NCBI GenBank assembly: GCA_011049385.1
Contig: DSBX01000148.1
Location: 1 to 6,719 of the forward strand
DNA: 6,719 nt
Origin: Caldifarciminota bacterium
GTDB lineage: Bacteria; Hydrothermota; Tepidihabitantia; Tepidihabitantales; Tepidihabitantaceae
Direction of reading: 5' to 3'
The translations under genes and the position numbers were made by a program. The notes under the pieces were generated by a model. That model ran no database searches, was not told the origin of the DNA, and saw nothing but the letters and a program-made list of their open reading frames with translations. Shown one piece after another: positions 6,528 through 6,719 of the stretch (within the stretch, counting starts at the first letter, position 1; every line of letters begins with the position of its first letter).

Positions 6528-6719
6528 GTGAAGAGACTGACAGTACTGCTGGCGGTGCTCGCCATCGGACTGGCGAGCGCGAAGGTCATCCTGCCGGCGG
6601 AAGAGACCGGCCCGATGACCCTGAACTTCGTCCAGGGCTACCGCTTCGACCCGCTCCGGGAACAGCCCGCGCTCCCGGCCGGGCTGAGCGCAACCGAGCC
6701 CGAAGGCGAGTACGGCTAC
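6528..6719 (+). CDS. Secreted protein with signal peptide, N-terminal 64 residues only
   Basis: The frame opens at a GTG after a strong ribosome site and stays open to the right edge of the window. Residues 1-18 form a textbook Sec signal peptide: basic start (MKRL), a Leu/Val/Ala-rich core, and an ASA cleavage site before Lys19. The mature part seen so far reads KVILPAEETGPMTLNF (19-34), then a FDPLREQPALPAGL stretch (40-53), and ends with an acidic EPEGEYGY (57-64). I do not recognise a domain with certainty. The segment is reminiscent of the propeptide start of large secreted subtilisin-like (S8) peptidases, which is a low-confidence guess from memory. It is transcribed divergently from the tam-priA unit, so no shared function should be assumed. 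It is a truncated view, not a broken gene. Confidence 0.75.
   Translation, partial: MKRLTVLLAVLAIGLASAKVILPAEETGPMTLNFVQGYRFDPLREQPALPAGLSATEPEGEYGY

Noticed and set aside
1..6719. CRISPR array, tRNA or rRNA gene, insertion sequence or prophage
   Set aside because: No direct repeats with spacers, no cloverleaf-like segment, no terminal inverted repeats and no transposase or integrase-like protein. Almost every base is accounted for by coding sequence plus one 154-bp intergenic region.

Overview
The window comes from a G+C-rich (about two-thirds G+C by eye) bacterium with a double membrane: it carries an Omp85 outer-membrane barrel protein and a TamB-type inter-membrane protein. The phylum cannot be fixed from this sequence. 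The proteins look divergent from proteobacterial versions, and an uncultured, possibly FCB-like or candidate-phylum, lineage is a guess only.

Layout. Almost the whole window is one tightly packed minus-strand transcription unit, read from about 6470 down to 1. In transcription order it encodes: (i) a 127-aa membrane protein with about three membrane segments and no recognised function (6373-5990); (ii) a three-POTRA Omp85/TamA-like barrel protein (5988-4240); (iii) a TamB (DUF490) protein (4250-840); (iv) the N-terminal 278 residues of a PriA-type replication restart protein that runs off the left edge (836-1). The junctions are a 1-nt gap, an 11-nt overlap and a 3-nt gap, which points to translational coupling. 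Right of this unit lies a 154-bp intergenic region with an A+T-rich core that can be read as two overlapping divergent promoters. A plus-strand gene for a secreted protein then starts at 6528 and is cut by the right edge after 64 codons.

Function. The barrel protein and TamB form the classic TAM pair: an outer-membrane barrel plus a long beta-rich protein anchored in the inner membrane and spanning the periplasm, linked to outer-membrane protein assembly and to inter-membrane lipid transport. The small membrane protein at the head of the unit could be an accessory factor, on position alone.

The most notable point is the PriA. Its DNA-binding N-terminus and several helicase-core motifs are clear. 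However, the Walker A lysine is replaced by arginine, the Walker B DEEH box is lost, the GSAT box is lost, and the usual spacer holding the winged-helix domain is almost absent. It reads as an ATPase-dead, shortened PriA. Long open frames antisense to these genes are by-products of G+C-rich codon usage and were not annotated.
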